Source: Parvibaculaceae bacterium
GTDB lineage: Bacteria; Pseudomonadota; Alphaproteobacteria; Parvibaculales; Parvibaculaceae
Direction: 5' to 3'
Length of the DNA stretch: 64,000 nucleotides
Assembly: GCA_019636015.1 (NCBI GenBank)
Contig: JAHBYJ010000001.1
Location: 496,001-560,000, forward strand
Shown: in pieces, positions 1-8,455 of the stretch
How positions within the stretch are numbered: the stretch's first letter is position 1
Layout: each line of letters begins with the position of its first letter
Made by a program: the position numbers and the translations under genes
Notes under the pieces: model-generated
Databases searched by the model: none
What the model was told of the DNA's origin: nothing
What the model saw: the letters and a program-made list of their open reading frames with translations, nothing else

Positions 1-1
1 G

Positions 2-688
2 ACCATGGCGGACCTCAAGGGAAAGAAGGTCTACCTCGTGCAATATTCCGTCTCGCATTACATGCTGGCGCTCGCGCTCGAAAAGGCCGGCATGTCGGAA
101 GACGACATCGAGACCGCGAATATCGCCGATGCCGATTTCGTCGCCGCCTTTTCAACGCCCGCCGTCGAGGCGGTCGTCACCTGGAACCCGGCCACGACGC
201 AGCTGAACCAGATGAGCGGCATCACATCGGTTTTCGATTCATCCGAGGTCCCGGGCGAGGTGCAGGATATTCTGGTGGTGAACACCGAAGTGCTGACCGC
301 CAATCCCGAATTCGGCAAGGCGCTCGCCGGCGCCTGGTATGAAACGCTCGCCCTCATGAAGAAGGACGATGCCGAAGGCGTCGCCGCGCGTGAATATATG
401 GCGGGCGTGCTCGGCACCGACCTCGCCGATTTCGACGGCCAGGTCGCGACCACCTATTTCTACGATGCGGCGGAAGGTGCGGCGGTCTTTGGCGGACCGG
501 TCATGCCCGGCATGATCGAAAGCACCACGGGCTTTGCCTTCTCCCATGGCCTTCTCGGGCCGGACGCGAAGGACAAGGGCCATATCGGCGTCGCCCTCGC
601 CGACGGCACGGTGATCGGCAACAAGGACAATGTGAAATTCCGCCTCGACACGAGCTACATGCAAGCAGCCGCCAGCGGCGAGATGTGA
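2..688 (+). CDS. ABC transporter substrate-binding protein, urea carboxylase-associated/taurine type (5'-truncated)
   Basis: This is the C-terminal part of a periplasmic binding protein; the reading frame is open through the left edge, so the true start lies outside the window. The LKGKKVYLVQYSVSHYML stretch near the visible start and the later TSYM end resemble binding proteins of the nitrate/taurine class found beside urea carboxylase genes. Such proteins capture a small ligand in the periplasm and deliver it to an ABC permease. The ligand cannot be read from this fragment. No permease or ATPase gene follows: the next gene is hslU on the opposite strand, so this is the last gene of its operon. 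Confidence 0.6.
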   Translation, partial: TMADLKGKKVYLVQYSVSHYMLALALEKAGMSEDDIETANIADADFVAAFSTPAVEAVVTWNPATTQLNQMSGITSVFDSSEVPGEVQDILVVNTEVLTANPEFGKALAGAWYETLALMKKDDAEGVAAREYMAGVLGTDLADFDGQVATTYFYDAAEGAAVFGGPVMPGMIESTTGFAFSHGLLGPDAKDKGHIGVALADGTVIGNKDNVKFRLDTSYMQAAASGEM

Positions 689-709
689 GGATAGATTCTC
701 AGCGCTCCC

Positions 710-741
710 CATCAGGACCACCCTCCCTCAAGGGGAGGGTG
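710..741. repeat. Dispersed GC-rich repeat, solo copy
   Basis: The first 17 bases (710-726) recur exactly at 12671-12687. The last 21 bases (721-741) recur exactly at 12818-12838 and in inverted orientation at 12680-12700. The sequence folds as a CCCTCCC/GGGAGGG hairpin. It sits between the convergent ends of the binding-protein gene and hslU, where it may also act as a weak bidirectional terminator. Confidence 0.7.
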
Positions 742-768
742 GGAACCGAAGCAGACGCAGCGCGAGAA

Positions 769-2073
769 CTACAAAATAAACTTCGACAGATCCGCGTTCT
801 TCGTCAGATCGCCGATATGCTCGCGCACATAGGCTTCGTCGACCCTCACCGTCTCGCCCGAGCGGTCGGCGGCGGCGAAGCTGATTTCGTCGAGCACGCG
901 CTCCATCACGGTGTGGAGGCGGCGCGCGCCGATATTCTCGACCGTTGAATTGACCGACGCCGCAATATCCGCGATCGCATCGACACCGTCATCGGTGAAG
1001 TCGAGCGTCACCTCTTCCGTCTTCATCAGCGCCACATATTGCTTGATGAGGCTTGCTTCCGGCTCGGTAAGGATGCGCCGGAAATCCTCTTTCGTCAGCG
1101 CGCGAAGTTCGACGCGGATCGGGAGCCGCCCCTGCAGTTCCGGCAAGAGGTCGGAGGGCTTGGCGATATGGAAGGCGCCCGACGCAATGAAGAGGATGTG
1201 GTCGGTCTTCACCGCTCCGTGTTTCGTGGCCACCGTCGTGCCCTCGATCAGCGGCAGCAGGTCGCGCTGCACGCCCTCGCGGCTCACATCGCCGCCCATC
1301 TTTTCGGAGCGCGCGCAGATCTTGTCGACCTCGTCGAGAAAGACGATGCCGTTCTGCTCCACCGAGCGGATCGCTTCCTGCGTCAGCTGTTCCTGGTCGA
1401 GCAGCTTGTCGCTCTCTTCGGCGATCAGCACCTTGTAGCTGTCGCGCACCTGCATGCGCCGCGGCTTGGTGCGTCCGCCAAAGGCCTTTCCCATGATGTC
1501 GGAAAGATTGATCATGCCCACCTGGCCGGGCATGCCGGGAATATCGAGCATCGGCATGCCGCCGCCCGTATCCGCCACCTCGACCTCGATCTCCTTGTCG
1601 TCGAGCTCGCCATTGCGGAGTTTCTTGCGGAAGCTTTCCTTCGTCGCCTCGCTTGCATTGACGCCGACAAGCGCATCGACGACGCGGGCTTCCGCGGCGA
1701 TATGCGCCTTCGCCTGCACGTCCTTGCGCTTCTTCTCGCGCGTCATGGCGATCGAGATTTCCACGAGATCGCGGACGATCTGTTCGACGTCGCGGCCGAC
1801 ATAGCCGACTTCCGTGAATTTCGTCGCCTCCACCTTCAGGAAGGGCGCTTCGGCAAGTTTCGCGAGGCGGCGCGAGATTTCCGTCTTGCCGACGCCGGTC
1901 GGCCCGATCATCAGGATATTCTTCGGCAGAACCTCGTCGCGCAGTTCCTCGGGAAGCTGCTGGCGCCGCCAGCGGTTCCGGAGCGCGATCGCGACCGCGC
2001 GCTTCGCCTCGCGCTGGCCGATGATGTAACGGTCGAGTTCGGAAACGATCTCACGCGGCGAAAAACTGGTCAT
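769..2073 (-). CDS. hslU: ATP-dependent protease ATPase subunit HslU
   Basis: AAA+ unfoldase of the cytoplasmic HslUV (ClpQY) protease; it recognises, unfolds and feeds substrates into HslV. The 434-residue product has the Walker A motif GPTGVGKT at 57-64, the GYVG pore loop at 90-93, Walker B IVFLDEVD at about 243-250, the inserted I-domain between them, and the C-terminal LSKFIL tail that docks into HslV. The reading frame continues upstream past the ATG at 2073, but the upstream residues are arginine-rich nonsense overlapping hslV, so 2073 is the start. It lies 62 bases downstream of hslV in the same transcription unit. Confidence 0.97.
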   Translation of the reverse strand: MTSFSPREIVSELDRYIIGQREAKRAVAIALRNRWRRQQLPEELRDEVLPKNILMIGPTGVGKTEISRRLAKLAEAPFLKVEATKFTEVGYVGRDVEQIVRDLVEISIAMTREKKRKDVQAKAHIAAEARVVDALVGVNASEATKESFRKKLRNGELDDKEIEVEVADTGGGMPMLDIPGMPGQVGMINLSDIMGKAFGGRTKPRRMQVRDSYKVLIAEESDKLLDQEQLTQEAIRSVEQNGIVFLDEVDKICARSEKMGGDVSREGVQRDLLPLIEGTTVATKHGAVKTDHILFIASGAFHIAKPSDLLPELQGRLPIRVELRALTKEDFRRILTEPEASLIKQYVALMKTEEVTLDFTDDGVDAIADIAASVNSTVENIGARRLHTVMERVLDEISFAAADRSGETVRVDEAYVREHIGDLTKNADLSKFIL

Positions 2074-2135
2074 GGGAAGAAGGAAAACTCCGTATCGGAA
2101 AGGGAAGCGGAAATCCGCGCCGCATGAATTTGCTT

Positions 2136-2693
2136 TCAGGCGGCGTCGAGGCTTTCCACGGTCAGGTTGTCGTTCGTATAGACGCAGATCTCGGCGGCGA
2201 TCTTCATCGCCTTGCGCACGATCTCTTCCGCCGTAAGGTCCATATCGGCAAGCGCCCGGGCGGCCGACAGCGCGTAATTGCCGCCCGAGCCGATGCCGAT
2301 CACGCCGCCCTCGGGTTCCAGCACATCGCCATTGCCGGTGAGAACGAGCGTCGTCTGCGCATCGGCAACGATCATCATGGCCTCGAGCCGGCGGAGATAT
2401 TTGTCGGTGCGCCAGTCCTTGGCGAGTTCGACGCAGGCCCGCATCAGCTGGCCGGGATATTGTTCGAGCTTGGCCTCGAGCCGCTCGAACAGCGTCATGG
2501 CGTCGGCCGTCGCGCCGGCAAACCCCGCCAGCACATCGCCGCGGCCGAGCGGGCGGACTTTCCGCGCATTGCCCTTCATGATGGTCTGCCCGACAGAGAC
2601 CTGCCCGTCGCCCGCCACCACCACCTTGCCGCCCTTGCGGACGGAAAGGATCGTCGTACCGTGCCATTGAATGGGGTCGTGCGGGGAAGCCAT
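2136..2693 (-). CDS. hslV: ATP-dependent protease subunit HslV
   Basis: Proteasome-beta-like peptidase that forms the double hexamer of HslUV. The product is 185 residues. The segment GTTILSV places the catalytic N-terminal threonine at T13, so a 12-residue propeptide must be removed; E. coli HslV loses only its initiator methionine. The conserved [18 protein letters not shown] and IGSGGNYA blocks are all present. It is first in the hslV-hslU unit, and the two subunits act together in the cytoplasm on misfolded and regulatory proteins. Confidence 0.97.
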   Translation of the reverse strand: MASPHDPIQWHGTTILSVRKGGKVVVAGDGQVSVGQTIMKGNARKVRPLGRGDVLAGFAGATADAMTLFERLEAKLEQYPGQLMRACVELAKDWRTDKYLRRLEAMMIVADAQTTLVLTGNGDVLEPEGGVIGIGSGGNYALSAARALADMDLTAEEIVRKAMKIAAEICVYTNDNLTVESLDAA

Positions 2694-2850
2694 GTCTGTC
2701 CTTCGGTTTGAGGTTGCCGGGGCGGGCTGCCGCTACCATGTGGCCGCTTGGGACCGGCGGGTCAAGGCCGGGCTGGCGGACGGGGGCCTTGCCTTCGGCC
2801 CCGGAACCTGAAATTGATAATGTTTCTCAACAAGGGAAGGGAGGCGCCTG

Positions 2851-3465
2851 ATGTCCGGACTGCTGAAAACCGAGGAGGCGCTCCGCACCGTCTATCCCGA
2901 TCCCGGCCAGACGCGGGGCAAGGTGCTGCCCATGCTCGAGCAGCATGCCCGCGCCTTTATCGGCCTCTCGCCCTTTCTCTGCATCGGCACCTCGCGGCCG
3001 GACGGGCTCGGCGACGTCTCGCCGCGCGGCGGCGAGCCGGGCTTCGTGCATGTGCTCTCCGATACCCGCCTCGCCATGCCGGACCGGCCGGGCAACAACC
3101 TGATCGACACGCTCTCGAACCTCGCCCATTCGCCCGCCGTTGGCCTTCTCTTCTTCGTGCCGGGCTTTGAGGAAATGCTGCGGGTGAACGGCGTCGCGGA
3201 AGTAACCACGGACCCCGCCCTGATGGAGCGTTTCGTGGTGGACGGGAAGAAGCCCCGCTCCGTCATGCTGATCGAGGTGCGGGAAGTCTTCTTCCATTGC
3301 ACCAAGGCGCTGAAGCGCTCGGGCCTCTGGGACGCCTCGAAGCAGGTGCCGCGCAATGCCATGCCGAGCTTCGGCCAGATCATTCGCGACCAGATGAGCC
3401 TCGACCTCGCCCCGGCGCTGATCGACACCGCGCTCGAGGACGACGCGAAAAAGAACCTTTACTGA
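2851..3465 (+). CDS. Pyridoxamine 5'-phosphate oxidase family FMN-binding protein
   Basis: A 204-residue split-barrel flavoprotein. The FLCIGTSRPDGLGDVSPRGGEPGF stretch (split here as FLCIGTSRPDG and DVSPRGGEPGF) and the later EMLRVNGVAEV segment match the MSMEG_1061-type FMN-dependent subgroup of pyridoxamine 5'-phosphate oxidase-like proteins. The natural substrate of this subgroup is not known to me, and a role in vitamin B6 metabolism should not be assumed. The ATG at 2851 follows a GGGAGG ribosome site. The gene converges on a second flavoprotein of the same fold at 3477-4007, with about 11 bases between their stops. Confidence 0.8.
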   Translation: MSGLLKTEEALRTVYPDPGQTRGKVLPMLEQHARAFIGLSPFLCIGTSRPDGLGDVSPRGGEPGFVHVLSDTRLAMPDRPGNNLIDTLSNLAHSPAVGLLFFVPGFEEMLRVNGVAEVTTDPALMERFVVDGKKPRSVMLIEVREVFFHCTKALKRSGLWDASKQVPRNAMPSFGQIIRDQMSLDLAPALIDTALEDDAKKNLY

Positions 3466-3476
3466 CGGCGTTCCGC

Positions 3477-4007
3477 TCACTCCGGCAGGTGAAACTCGCC
3501 GGGATCGCCGCCCATCTCGCGGACCTGCGCCTCGAGCTGCCGGATGCGCCGTTCGAGCCGCTCGAAGGCGGGGCTGAGGTCCGCCGCGTCCCAGCGCGGC
3601 AGGATATGGCTCGGGCAGTTCATGTCCCATTCGTCGAGCTCGATCAGGATGGCGCGCTCGACGCGGCCCCGGTAGTTCGGGTCGGCGAGCGAGCGGGTGA
3701 GCGCCGGATCGTCGCTCACCGCCCGCGCCCGGCCCCTGATTTTCACCCTTTGCCGGTTCGGATAGTCGATCAGGAACAGGAACACCTGGTCGTTCTCGGC
3801 GAGATGGCCCAGCGTCACGAATTGCTGGTTGCCCACGAAATCGGCAAAGCCGAGCGTCTTCTCGTCCAGCACCTTGAGAAACCCTTTCGGGCCGCCCCGA
3901 TGCTGGATGTAGGGCCGCCCCGCCGCATTGGCGCTGCCCATGTAGAAATGGTCCCGCGTCGCGATGAATTGCGCGAGATCGGCGGTCATGCGGGTCTGCC
4001 AGGCCAT
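3477..4007 (-). CDS. Pyridoxamine 5'-phosphate oxidase family protein
   Basis: A 176-residue protein with the split-barrel flavin-binding signature: FYMGSANAAGRPYIQHRGGP, then LGFADFVGNQQFVTLG, FLFLIDYPNRQRVKIRGRA and WDMNCPSHILPRW. This pattern is typical of small FMN-binding pyridoxamine-oxidase-like proteins, often linked to stress or to reductive detoxification. The last 30 residues are charged and helical (RLERRIRQLEAQVREMGG) and look like a short coiled coil. Substrate unknown. It is convergent with the related gene at 2851-3465 but is not a close copy of it. Confidence 0.78.
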   Translation of the reverse strand: MAWQTRMTADLAQFIATRDHFYMGSANAAGRPYIQHRGGPKGFLKVLDEKTLGFADFVGNQQFVTLGHLAENDQVFLFLIDYPNRQRVKIRGRARAVSDDPALTRSLADPNYRGRVERAILIELDEWDMNCPSHILPRWDAADLSPAFERLERRIRQLEAQVREMGGDPGEFHLPE

Positions 4008-4378
4008 GGGGGGCGCTCCTCAAGCTCTAATTCAGGGCTTCATATGGCGTGCCGGGTGCGCCGGCGCCAGCGGAAACTCTCTTCTATATATTGTGTGAGA
4101 CAGCGAACCGGACACAATGGAACAGCAATAGAAACAATTTGAATCAAGAACTTGGCCCTTGCATCGCAAGAAAAACAGGAACAACTTGAAGTATCGGATG
4201 AGAAGAACACGGAAATACTGGTTAACGCCTCATAAGGCATTGTGATTCAAGATAATTCGGTCATTGGCGCCAAGGCGATGAAATCCCTCGCCTTTTGCGC
4301 TGGAAGGCGGGAAGCCCGCCTGTTAAAAGCGGCCCCGAAGCGCCATATCGGGGCGAAGATCAACCGGACCCGGAACCC
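4008..4378. other. Intergenic region upstream of hisB
   Basis: About 370 bases without a convincing gene. The stretch 4080-4260 is visibly A+T-richer than its surroundings. A short open frame on the minus strand (4040-4240) is cysteine/serine-rich and matches nothing I recognise, so I do not call it. A hairpin with a 7-base stem (AAGGCGA at 4272-4278, TCGCCTT at 4288-4294) is followed by TTTT and could be a weak terminator or leader structure before hisB. The promoter of the histidine cluster presumably lies here, but I cannot place it confidently. Confidence 0.5.
4272..4296 (+). terminator. Candidate hairpin with short T-tract before hisB
   Basis: AAGGCGA (4272-4278) pairs with TCGCCTT (4288-4294) around a 9-base loop, and the run TTTT ends at 4296. 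It lies 82 bases before the hisB start, so it could terminate an upstream leader transcript or act as an attenuator. The T-tract is short and no histidine-rich leader peptide is visible. Confidence 0.3.
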
Positions 4379-4984
4379 ATGCAGAGCGATAGCCGCGTAG
4401 CGACCGTCGAGCGCAAGACCAAGGAGACGAATGTTTTCGTCTCGCTCGATCTCGACGGACAGGGCGAATATGACGTCGATACGGGGATCGGCTTCCTCGA
4501 CCATATGCTCGAGCAGCTGTCGCGCCACTCGCTGATGGACCTGAAGGTCCGCGCACAGGGCGACCTCCATATCGATTTCCACCACACGACCGAGGATACC
4601 GGCATCGTGATCGGCGAGGCCGTGCGCCGGGCGCTGGGCGACTTCAAGGGCATCCGCCGCTATGCGACGGCCATCATCCCGATGGACGAAACCTGCACCC
4701 GCGTCTCGATCGACGTGTCGCAGCGCCCCTATCTGGTCTGGAAAGTGAAGTTCACGAAGCCCAAGCTCGGCGACATGGATACCGAACTCTTCAAGGAGTG
4801 GTTCCAGGCTTTCGCGCAGAATGCGGGCATCACGCTGCACATCGAAAACGTGTATGGCGAGAACAATCACCATATCGTCGAAAGCTGCTTCAAGGGCCTC
4901 GCCCGGGCGCTGCGCGAGGCGGTGGAGATCGACCCGCGCGCGGCCACCCGCATCCCCTCGACCAAGGGCGTTCTCGGCACCTGA
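4379..4984 (+). CDS. hisB: Imidazoleglycerol-phosphate dehydratase HisB
   Basis: Catalyses the dehydration of imidazoleglycerol phosphate to imidazole acetol phosphate in histidine biosynthesis. The metal-binding motifs are HHTTED at 68-73 and ENNHHIVE at 161-168, and the [10 protein letters not shown] block is intact. I start at the ATG at 4379 (201 residues, the usual length); the frame extends upstream to 4295, but the extra 28 residues are not conserved in the family. It is the monofunctional dehydratase, without the phosphatase half found in enterobacteria, and is first in the local histidine cluster. Confidence 0.96.
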   Translation: MQSDSRVATVERKTKETNVFVSLDLDGQGEYDVDTGIGFLDHMLEQLSRHSLMDLKVRAQGDLHIDFHHTTEDTGIVIGEAVRRALGDFKGIRRYATAIIPMDETCTRVSIDVSQRPYLVWKVKFTKPKLGDMDTELFKEWFQAFAQNAGITLHIENVYGENNHHIVESCFKGLARALREAVEIDPRAATRIPSTKGVLGT

Positions 4985-5005
4985 TCCGGCAGGCCGGAGC
5001 CGCAA

Positions 5006-5596
5006 ATGCTTTTCAAGCGGCACATTCTCGATGCAATAGCAAAAGGCGAGGTCACCCTCGCCTTTCGCCGCTGGACGCGGCCGACCGTGAAGCCGGGCGG
5101 AACCCTGCGCATGGCGGCCGGCGTGCTGGCGATCGAGGCCGTGGAAAGGGTCGCGCCCGAAAACATCACTGCGGCGGAGGCAAGACGCGCCGGCCACGCC
5201 TCGCGGAAGGAACTCCTTGCCGAACTTGCATCGCGAAAGCAGGGTGAGGTCTATCGCATCCGCTTCCGGCTCGCAGGCGCGGACCCGCGGGTCGCGCTTC
5301 GCAACAAGCGCCGTCTCACCCGGGCGGAGGGAGAGGCGCTCGCGGCGCGGCTCGCTGCCATGGACAAGGCAAGCCGCCGCGGGCCCTGGACGTGGAAATA
5401 CCTCGCCCTGATCGAGGCCCATCCAGGCCTCCGCGCAGCCGATCTCGCGGCGAAGGCGGGGCGGGAAACAAAGGTATTCAAGACGGAGGTCCGCCGTCTC
5501 AAGGAACTGGGCCTGACCGAAAGTCTCGAAACCGGCTACCGCCTGTCGCCGCTCGGGCGAGCCTTCCTGCTGGTTTTCGACCGCGATCTGTCCTAG
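5006..5596 (+). CDS. ASCH-domain protein with C-terminal winged-helix-like region
   Basis: A 196-residue protein 21 bases after hisB. The first 75 residues (MLFKRHILDAIAKGEVTLAF, then RRWTRPTVKPGG) look like an ASCH domain, a beta-barrel fold related to PUA and proposed to bind RNA or nucleosides. Residues about 120-190 (LIEAHPGLRAADLAAKAG, KTEVRRLKELGLTE, GYRLSPLGRAFL) read as a winged helix-turn-helix. The function is unknown. Its place inside a histidine operon may only reflect co-expression. The codons for residues about 13-20 form a perfect 10-base hairpin (5042-5065). Confidence 0.6.
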   Translation: MLFKRHILDAIAKGEVTLAFRRWTRPTVKPGGTLRMAAGVLAIEAVERVAPENITAAEARRAGHASRKELLAELASRKQGEVYRIRFRLAGADPRVALRNKRRLTRAEGEALAARLAAMDKASRRGPWTWKYLALIEAHPGLRAADLAAKAGRETKVFKTEVRRLKELGLTESLETGYRLSPLGRAFLLVFDRDLS

Positions 5597-5638
5597 ATAG
5601 GGCGCGAATTAAAGCCGTTTGCCCGGCTTCCGGGCGGA

Positions 5639-6139
5639 ATGAGTTCCATGCGCATCTACACGGTCCACGAGCTTCCCGGCGCGCCGCTCGACGGCGACGG
5701 GATCGTGCTGGTGAAGGAGGGCTTCTCCTTTCCGGCCTTCGCCTTTTCATGGGCTTGGGCGCTTTATCACCGCATGTGGGTGGCGCTCGCGATCTGGATC
5801 GGCGTCGCCGTCACGCTTTCCTGGGCGACGCAGGCGGCTTTCGGCCCATCCGCCGCCATGGTGGTCTCGCTCGCGCTCAATTTCATGCTCGGCGCGGAAG
5901 GAAACGACATCCGCCGCTGGACGCTTGCGCGGCGGGGCTATCGCGAGGCGGGGCTTGCCACCGGCGCCTCGCTCGAGGAAGCCGAGCGCAATTTCCTCGC
6001 GAGCTGGGACCGCCCGCTCGCCGTCGAGGAAGTGAAGCCCGTCACCGCGCCCGTCTGGCCGCGCCGCCCGCAGCCGGCGCAAACCGAAAGCGGCGTCTTC
6101 GGCCTCTTTCCCGATGCCGGCCCGAAGCCCGGACACTGA
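5639..6139 (+). CDS. DUF2628 domain-containing membrane protein
   Basis: A 166-residue protein with the DUF2628 pattern: an N-terminal IVLVKEGFSFPAFAFSWAWA block, a hydrophobic pair of membrane segments at about 42-80, and AEGNDIRRWTLARRGY. The last 40 residues are proline-rich and polar, probably cytoplasmic. DUF2628 genes commonly sit just before hisH in Hyphomicrobiales, as here (3 bases separate its stop from the hisH ATG), but their biochemical role is unknown to me. The first codon could also be the second methionine four residues in. Confidence 0.75.
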   Translation: MSSMRIYTVHELPGAPLDGDGIVLVKEGFSFPAFAFSWAWALYHRMWVALAIWIGVAVTLSWATQAAFGPSAAMVVSLALNFMLGAEGNDIRRWTLARRGYREAGLATGASLEEAERNFLASWDRPLAVEEVKPVTAPVWPRRPQPAQTESGVFGLFPDAGPKPGH

Positions 6140-6142
6140 CCC

Positions 6143-6784
6143 ATGATGAAAGTCGCGATCATCGATTACGGCTCCGGCAATCTCCGCTCCGCCGCCAAGG
6201 CCTTCGAGCGTGCCGCGCGCGAAGCGGATCTCGCCGCCGACATTCTGGTGACGAGGGAGCCGGAAGCCGTGCGCATGGCGGATCGTATCGTGCTGCCGGG
6301 CGTCGGCGCCTTCGGCGATTGCGCAGCGGGCCTGCGCGCCATTCACGGCATGGAAGAAACGCTGGTGGACACGGTGCGCCGCCAGGCAAAGCCCTTTCTC
6401 GGCATCTGCGTCGGCATGCAACTCATGGCGGAGCGCGGGCTCGAGCACGGCGTCCATGAAGGGCTTGGCTGGCTGAAAGGCGAGGTCGTGAAGATCGAAC
6501 CCGCCGATGCCGCGCTCAAGATTCCCCATATGGGCTGGAACGAACTCGAGGTATTGCGTCCGCATCCGCTGCTCGAGGCGATGCCCGCGACCCATGCCTA
6601 TTTCGTCCACTCCTATGCCTTTGCGGTCGAGGAGCCGGATGCGCTTGTCGCCCGCGTCGATTATGCGGGCCCCGTCGCCGCCATGGTCGCGAAGGACAAT
6701 ATGGCGGGCACGCAATTTCACCCCGAAAAGAGCCAGGAACTCGGCCTCGCGCTGATCGGCAATTTCCTGAAGTGGCGAGTCTGA
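6143..6784 (+). CDS. hisH: Imidazole glycerol phosphate synthase glutaminase subunit HisH
   Basis: Class I glutamine amidotransferase that releases ammonia from glutamine and channels it to HisF. The 213-residue product carries the nucleophile C89 in LGICVGMQ and the H193/E195 pair in QFHPEKS, completing the catalytic triad; the oxyanion segment LPGVGAFGD lies at 51-59. It is followed by hisA after 10 bases and works as a heterodimer with HisF, encoded at 7526. Confidence 0.97.
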   Translation: MMKVAIIDYGSGNLRSAAKAFERAAREADLAADILVTREPEAVRMADRIVLPGVGAFGDCAAGLRAIHGMEETLVDTVRRQAKPFLGICVGMQLMAERGLEHGVHEGLGWLKGEVVKIEPADAALKIPHMGWNELEVLRPHPLLEAMPATHAYFVHSYAFAVEEPDALVARVDYAGPVAAMVAKDNMAGTQFHPEKSQELGLALIGNFLKWRV

Positions 6785-6794
6785 AAGAAATCCG

Positions 6795-7526
6795 ATGATC
6801 CTCTTTCCCGCAATCGATCTGAAGGACGGGCAATGCGTCCGCCTCGTGCATGGTCTGATGGACCAGGCGACGGTCTTCAATGACGATCCGGCGGCGCAGG
6901 CGCGCGCCTTCGAGGAAGCGGGCTTCGACTATCTCCATCTCGTCGATCTGAACGGCGCATTCGAGGGACGGCCCGTGAATGCCGGCGCCGTCGAAAGCAT
7001 TCTCGCGGCGATCTCCATGCCCGCCCAGCTCGGCGGTGGCATCCGCGATCTCGCGACGATCGAGATGTGGCTCGAAAAGGGCGTCACCCGCGTCATCATC
7101 GGCACGGCCGCGGTGAAGAACCCTTCGCTCGTGATCGAGGCCTGCCGGAAATTCCCGGGCCGCATCGCCGTCGGGCTCGATGCGAAGGGCGGCCACGTGG
7201 CGACGGAAGGCTGGGCCGATGTCTCCGACCTCAAGGTGCTCGACATGGCGCGCCGCTTCGAGGATGCGGGCGTCGCCGCCATCATCTACACCGATATCGA
7301 CCGCGACGGCGCGCTGCAGGGCCTCAATATCGAGGCGACCGTGGCACTGGCCGATGCGATTTCCATTCCGGTGATCGCATCGGGCGGCCTTTCCTCGATC
7401 GAGGATCTGAAGAAACTCATTGCCGCCAATTGCTCCGGCATCGAGGGCGCGATTTCCGGCCGCGCGCTTTACGATGGCCGTCTCGATCCGAAAGAGGCTC
7501 TCGCCCTGCTGAAAGGCGCCTATTGA
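6795..7526 (+). CDS. hisA: Phosphoribosylformimino-5-aminoimidazole carboxamide ribotide isomerase HisA
   Basis: TIM-barrel isomerase that converts ProFAR to PRFAR in the fourth step of histidine biosynthesis. In the 243-residue product the two catalytic aspartates are visible as D8 (FPAIDLKDG) and D129 (VGLDAKGG), and the phosphate-binding LGGGIRD and ASGGLSS loops are intact. Its stop codon overlaps the hisF start by one base (TGATG), so the two are translationally coupled. Confidence 0.97.
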   Translation: MILFPAIDLKDGQCVRLVHGLMDQATVFNDDPAAQARAFEEAGFDYLHLVDLNGAFEGRPVNAGAVESILAAISMPAQLGGGIRDLATIEMWLEKGVTRVIIGTAAVKNPSLVIEACRKFPGRIAVGLDAKGGHVATEGWADVSDLKVLDMARRFEDAGVAAIIYTDIDRDGALQGLNIEATVALADAISIPVIASGGLSSIEDLKKLIAANCSGIEGAISGRALYDGRLDPKEALALLKGAY

Positions 7527-8284
7527 TGCTCAAGGCCCGTGTCATTCCCTGCCTCGATGTGAAGGATGGCCGCGTCGTGAAGGGCGTGAACTTCGTCGAC
7601 CTTCGCGATGCGGGCGATCCGGTGGAAGCTGCCCGCGCCTATGATGCGGCGGGCGCCGACGAGCTCTGCTTTCTCGACATCACGGCCAGCCATGAAGAGC
7701 GCGCGATCATTTTCGACGTGGTGCGCCGCACCGCCGAGCAATGTTTCATGCCGCTCACCGTCGGCGGCGGCGTGCGCACGGTTGAAGATGTGCGTGCGCT
7801 GCTTCTTGCCGGCGCCGACAAGGTATCGGTCAACACCGCTGCCGTTTTCAATCCGGATTTCGTGCGCGTTGCGGCGGAGAAATTCGGCAATCAATGCATC
7901 GTCGTCGCCATCGACGCCAAGCAGGTCGCACCCGGCAAATGGGAAATCTTCACCCATGGCGGGCGCAAGGAAACCGGCATCGATGCTGTCGAATTCGCGA
8001 AGAAGGTGGCAGCTCTCGGCGCCGGTGAAATCCTCCTCACCTCGATGGACCGTGACGGCGCGAAATCGGGCTATGACATTGCGCTCACACGCGCCGTGTC
8101 GGATGCCGTGCCCGTGCCGGTGATCGCGTCGGGCGGCGTCGGCAATCTCGACCATCTCGTCGAAGGCATCCGCGACGGTCATGCGAGTGCCGTGCTCGCC
8201 GCCTCGATCTTCCATTTCGGCGATCACACGATCGGCGAGGCCAAGGCCTATATGGCCGGGGCGGGCCTCCCCATGCGGCTCTGA
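7526..8284 (+). CDS. hisF: Imidazole glycerol phosphate synthase cyclase subunit HisF
   Basis: Cyclase half of IGP synthase: uses ammonia from HisH and PRFAR to make imidazole glycerol phosphate and AICAR. The catalytic aspartates are D11 ([13 protein letters not shown]) and D130 (VAIDAK). The 252-residue length is standard. The start is fixed by the one-base overlap with hisA and by the conserved [12 protein letters not shown]-terminus; the frame is open further upstream, but only as a shadow of hisA. Confidence 0.97.
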   Translation: MLKARVIPCLDVKDGRVVKGVNFVDLRDAGDPVEAARAYDAAGADELCFLDITASHEERAIIFDVVRRTAEQCFMPLTVGGGVRTVEDVRALLLAGADKVSVNTAAVFNPDFVRVAAEKFGNQCIVVAIDAKQVAPGKWEIFTHGGRKETGIDAVEFAKKVAALGAGEILLTSMDRDGAKSGYDIALTRAVSDAVPVPVIASGGVGNLDHLVEGIRDGHASAVLAASIFHFGDHTIGEAKAYMAGAGLPMRL

Positions 8285-8455
8285 CCACAATTCCTTGTGG
8301 CCTTGCACCGTGCGCCACACAACGGGGCCCGCGCAAAATGGCCGCAGCCCATTTGTGACAATTGCGTCCCGGTTCCACTACAGTCACAATGACCGCGAAT
8401 TGGGGCCCGTTGCGCGTGACCCTCGCCCCCCATCCAGGGCACGAACGAACGAATA

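Noticed and set aside
2074-2739. A possible 220-residue N-terminal extension of HslU
   Set aside because: The extension overlaps hslV out of frame and is arginine-rich; HslU has its normal N-terminus at 2073.
4040-4240. A 66-codon minus-strand frame in the A+T-richer gap before hisB
   Set aside because: No ribosome site, no family resemblance, unusual Ser/Cys content. I left it as intergenic.
8285-8300. CCACAA-TTCC-TTGTGG hairpin after hisF as a terminator
   Set aside because: A 6-base stem with A+T pairs and no T-tract; too weak to call.
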